This document shows positions 23,089 through 25,469 of a DNA stretch of 25,469 nucleotides, piece by piece. Each line of letters begins with the position of its first letter. Positions within the stretch are counted from its first letter, which is position 1. A program made the position numbers and the translations under genes. The notes beneath the pieces were generated by a model. That model searched no databases. It saw nothing but the letters and a program-made list of their open reading frames with translations, and was not told the DNA's origin. Source of the DNA: an uncultured Clostridia bacterium. Lineage in GTDB: Bacteria > Bacillota > Clostridia > UBA1381. The stretch lies in assembly GCA_910585485.1 (NCBI GenBank), contig CAJUEZ010000025.1, positions 1-25,469 on the forward strand. Reading direction: 5' to 3'.

Positions 23089-25233
23089 TCAGCACATTTC
23101 CAGCAACCGTACTTCAGTTGCAAAATCCTCTGTTTTATAATTAATTTTAATACCCCTGTGCATAAGAAAATCACCGCCGTATATCTCACCTGTTTGAGTG
23201 TCCCTATACTGCTTGCCGTAATCTAAGCCCTGCAATTTCAGTCGCGGATTTTTCGACTGCGCGACTGCCAGCACCCTTGACGCAAATACAAACACCTGTT
23301 TTTTATCTTTTGAAATAATCTCCCATGAGCAATAATTACCCTCATACAGATTTTGAAGTCTGTACAAATCGCCGTCACACATCAGCGGACGAATCTGTTT
23401 TTCAAATTCAATCTGTTGTTTTATTTCCTCAAATTCCGTGTTTGAGGCTTTTGTTATATCAAGCTCATAGCCGAATGTACCCATATATGCGACATCACCG
23501 CGTGCTTTAAGCGCGGTAATGCGTCCGACCTGGTGGTTTGGCGACGCGGTGACATGGCTTGAAATAGAATACACAGGATAGCACATTGATGTTGAATACT
23601 GGATTTTCAGCCTTGAAACCGCATCGGAATTGTCGCTTGTCCAGATTTGAGGCATATACGCGAGAACGCCTGAGTCAAATCTGCCGCCGCCTGCACTGCA
23701 CCCTTCAAATAATACATTCGGGAAAGCCTCCGTAATTGCGGACATTACCTTATAATAACCGAGTGTGTACTCATGATTATAACCCCCGCGCATCATATCC
23801 GTCATCTGACGGTTCATATCCCACTTCACATACTCAATATTTGCGGTTTTCAAAATATTGCTTACGGCATTTATCACATAGTCGCAAACCTCGTCACGGC
23901 TCAAATCCAAAATAAGCTGATGGCGTATCTCAACAGGATTTCTTTCATTAACCTTAACCGCCCAGTTGGGGTGTTTTCTGTAAAGCTCCGAATCGGGACT
24001 TATCATCTCAGGCTCAAACCACAAACCGAACTTTAAACCAATGTCATTTATCTTTTTCGCAAGCCCGTCTATACCTGAGGGCAGTTTTTCTGTATTTACC
24101 GTCCAGTCGCCAAGACTTGACCTGTCATTATTGCGCTTTCCGAACCAGCCATCGTCAAGCACAAACAGTTCAATACCTGCTTCCTTTGCTCTTTTCGCCA
24201 TGCTGAGAAGTTTCTCCTCGGTAAAGTCAAAATATGTGCCCTCCCAGTTATTTATCAAAATCGGACGCGGCTTTTTTGTGAACTCCGAGCGCATAAGATT
24301 GTTACGGTAAACGTCATGATATTCGCGCGACATTTTGCCAAATCCCTCACCGCTGTAGCAGATAACAGACTGCGGTGTGTAAAAACTCTTGTTTTGTTTT
24401 AAATCCCATTTAAAACAAAACGGATTTATACCCTGCAAAACACGCAGACCGCCGAATTGGTCAATTTTTGCCGCAGTCGAATGATTACCGCTGTAAATCA
24501 GAGACAGTCCGTAAACCTCACCGTGTGTTTCGTCCGCGTCACGCGAGCAAATCATCGCAAACGGGTTCATCTGATGACCGCTTCCGCCGCGCGCGTTTTC
24601 CGCTTCAACCTTTACGCCGAGCTGTAACGGCGTGCGTATCATTTCGCGCTCGCGTCCCCACGCTCCTGCAAAATGTATCATATCATAGTCGCCAATCGGC
24701 AAGTCAAGGCTCGCCGAATACGCGCTCATTATCTCAATCGGTGTATCGGATTTATTGACAAGCAATGCGTTTCTCGCGATAATATCGTATTCGTCAAAAA
24801 CCGTGTAATACAGATGAACTTCAAAATCAACCGCGCTGTCATACAATATTACTTCAAGAGTGTCTGCGCTCTGACTGCCTTTAAACAGGCATGGCATACC
24901 GCACACGTCCGCTGTCGTACCGTGATGAATTTTATATTCCGTAACTTTCATCTGCGAAACCGCATTACCGTATTTGTTTATTATCTGATAAGAGGGATTT
25001 CTTAAATCGCTGTGTCCGTATGAAGGATATTCCTGAGCGTAAACATCAAGCGGAACCTCATTCGTTGCAAATCCCCATTCTTCTGCCCATTCGCTTGTCA
25101 TAAGCGAATAATCACGGTCGGCAAGTTTTTTGCCGAAATGAAAATGCAAAAGGTCGCCTTCATCGTTTTCAAATATGACATAGCTTATGTTTTTACCTTG
25201 CAAATGTATTGTTTTTCCGTTTTTTATTATCAT
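23089..25233 (-). CDS. Alpha-galactosidase, glycoside hydrolase family 36
   Basis: 714 residues, a typical GH36 length. Releases terminal alpha-1,6-galactose from raffinose-family oligosaccharides or melibiose by a retaining mechanism. The N-terminal beta-supersandwich spans about 1-320. The catalytic barrel follows, with INNWEGTYFDF, ELFVLDDGWFGKRN, GDWTVN and GLWFEPEMISPDSELY. The nucleophile is D472 in YVKWDMNR, the acid/base D534 in WTSDNSDA, and GCSAGGGRFD lies between. A small beta C-domain closes the protein. No signal peptide is visible, so it is presumably cytoplasmic and needs an importer, which is not in the window. AGGAG is 7 nt before ATG 25233. No dedicated regulator remains in the window; an IS end lies about 180 bp upstream of the start. 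Confidence 0.95.
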   Translation of the reverse strand: MIIKNGKTIHLQGKNISYVIFENDEGDLLHFHFGKKLADRDYSLMTSEWAEEWGFATNEVPLDVYAQEYPSYGHSDLRNPSYQIINKYGNAVSQMKVTEYKIHHGTTADVCGMPCLFKGSQSADTLEVILYDSAVDFEVHLYYTVFDEYDIIARNALLVNKSDTPIEIMSAYSASLDLPIGDYDMIHFAGAWGREREMIRTPLQLGVKVEAENARGGSGHQMNPFAMICSRDADETHGEVYGLSLIYSGNHSTAAKIDQFGGLRVLQGINPFCFKWDLKQNKSFYTPQSVICYSGEGFGKMSREYHDVYRNNLMRSEFTKKPRPILINNWEGTYFDFTEEKLLSMAKRAKEAGIELFVLDDGWFGKRNNDRSSLGDWTVNTEKLPSGIDGLAKKINDIGLKFGLWFEPEMISPDSELYRKHPNWAVKVNERNPVEIRHQLILDLSRDEVCDYVINAVSNILKTANIEYVKWDMNRQMTDMMRGGYNHEYTLGYYKVMSAITEAFPNVLFEGCSAGGGRFDSGVLAYMPQIWTSDNSDAVSRLKIQYSTSMCYPVYSISSHVTASPNHQVGRITALKARGDVAYMGTFGYELDITKASNTEFEEIKQQIEFEKQIRPLMCDGDLYRLQNLYEGNYCSWEIISKDKKQVFVFASRVLAVAQSKNPRLKLQGLDYGKQYRDTQTGEIYGGDFLMHRGIKINYKTEDFATEVRLLEMC

Positions 25234-25262
25234 AGTATCACTCCTGATAAAATATTTATTTA

Positions 25263-25271
25263 ATCATATCA
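25263..25271 (-). promoter_or_regulatory. Probable extended -10 promoter of the alpha-galactosidase gene
   Basis: TATGAT (25268-25263) on the minus strand, preceded by TG with one base between (25271-25270). The hexamer 17 nt upstream, TTCCAT, is a poor -35, which would fit an activated promoter. Start near 25256 gives a leader of about 23 nt with AGGAG. Repeated AGTCAG words at about 25300-25325 could be operator half-sites; this is a guess. Confidence 0.45.
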
Positions 25272-25415
25272 TATATTTGCAATTTATGGAATTGCTTAGT
25301 CAGTCATTTTTGTCAAAAAGTCAGATGTTTATGCTTGAATTTGCGAATGCGGAGTATAAATCCTACAATTTCACAAAAAAAAGAGTGTGAACAGAAAAAT
25401 AGCCTATCGTTTATA

Positions 25416-25469
25416 TGAAGTGAACCCCAAAAGTTAGACAAAATAAAAGTCTAATGGAAGGGGTTTTTT
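25416..25469 (+). mobile_element. Probable end of an IS3-family (IS150-group) insertion sequence
   Basis: The sequence TGAACCCCAAAAGTTAGACA at 25421-25440 has the form of terminal inverted repeats in IS150-group elements (a TG start, CCCCAAAA, GTTAGAC). The true tip could be TG at 25416 or 25421. AACCCC (25423-25428) pairs with GGGGTT (25460-25465) and TTAGAC (25434-25439) with GTCTAA (25449-25454), a stepped hairpin then T residues. No transposase codons are in the window; the element would continue beyond the right edge. A plain terminator is the alternative reading. Confidence 0.55.

Noticed and set aside
1..25469. CRISPR array, phage genes, toxin-antitoxin pair or biosynthetic cluster
   Set aside because: I saw no regularly spaced repeats, no integrase, capsid or nuclease signatures, and no paired small toxin-like genes.

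Overview
The window looks like a chromosomal segment of a low-to-moderate GC, Gram-positive Clostridia-type bacterium (Bacillota), plausibly an anaerobic gut commensal. I base this on gene order (rimP-nusA-ylxR-ylxQ-infB-rbfA-nrnA-truB-ribF and glmU-pth-mfd are Firmicute arrangements), purine-rich GGAGG/AAAGGA ribosome binding sites, consensus sigma-A promoters with 17-bp spacers, a short NusA without the C-terminal acidic repeats, and an IS3-type end. I do not name a species. Every convincing gene is on the minus strand, so the window reads biologically from right to left.

Right end (about 25.4 to 21.4 kb, accessory): a probable IS3-family end at the window edge; a GH36 alpha-galactosidase followed by an aldo/keto reductase in one transcription unit; a 294-bp stretch with traces of coding sequence but no intact gene; a small uncharacterised protein with its own promoter and a 22-bp hairpin after it; then tRNA-Arg(CCG) with consensus promoter and terminator. 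A second terminator-like hairpin downstream carries a near copy of the tRNA 3' end.

Middle (21.0 to 10.4 kb, core): a LytR-CpsA-Psr cell-wall ligase with its own promoter and an acidic tail cut by an in-frame TAA. Then a consensus promoter, a 104-nt leader with a strong hairpin, and a tightly packed run rimP-nusA-rnpM(ylxR)-ylxQ-infB-rbfA-nrnA-truB-ribF-glmU. These genes cover ribosome maturation, transcription elongation, translation initiation, tRNA modification, nanoRNA turnover, flavin cofactors and UDP-GlcNAc. Junctions are a few bases or overlap (TTGA, TAATG), so translational coupling is likely.

Left (10.4 to 0 kb): a hairpin plus U5 lies between glmU and pth, inside the apparent N-terminal extension of pth, so pth-mfd may depend on readthrough. 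mfd is followed by a LUD-domain gene with its own promoter and terminator. A fresh promoter then drives gltX-glnS-aminotransferase-trpS, a cluster rich in aminoacyl-tRNA synthetases; trpS runs off the left edge.

I found no CRISPR array, phage module, toxin-antitoxin pair or biosynthetic cluster. The most useful leads are regulatory: the rimP-nusA leader hairpin, the glmU/pth hairpin, and the decayed segment around the tRNA. Several starts were moved inward on ribosome-binding-site grounds (glnS, gltX, pth, truB, rbfA, ylxQ, ylxR, the small protein).
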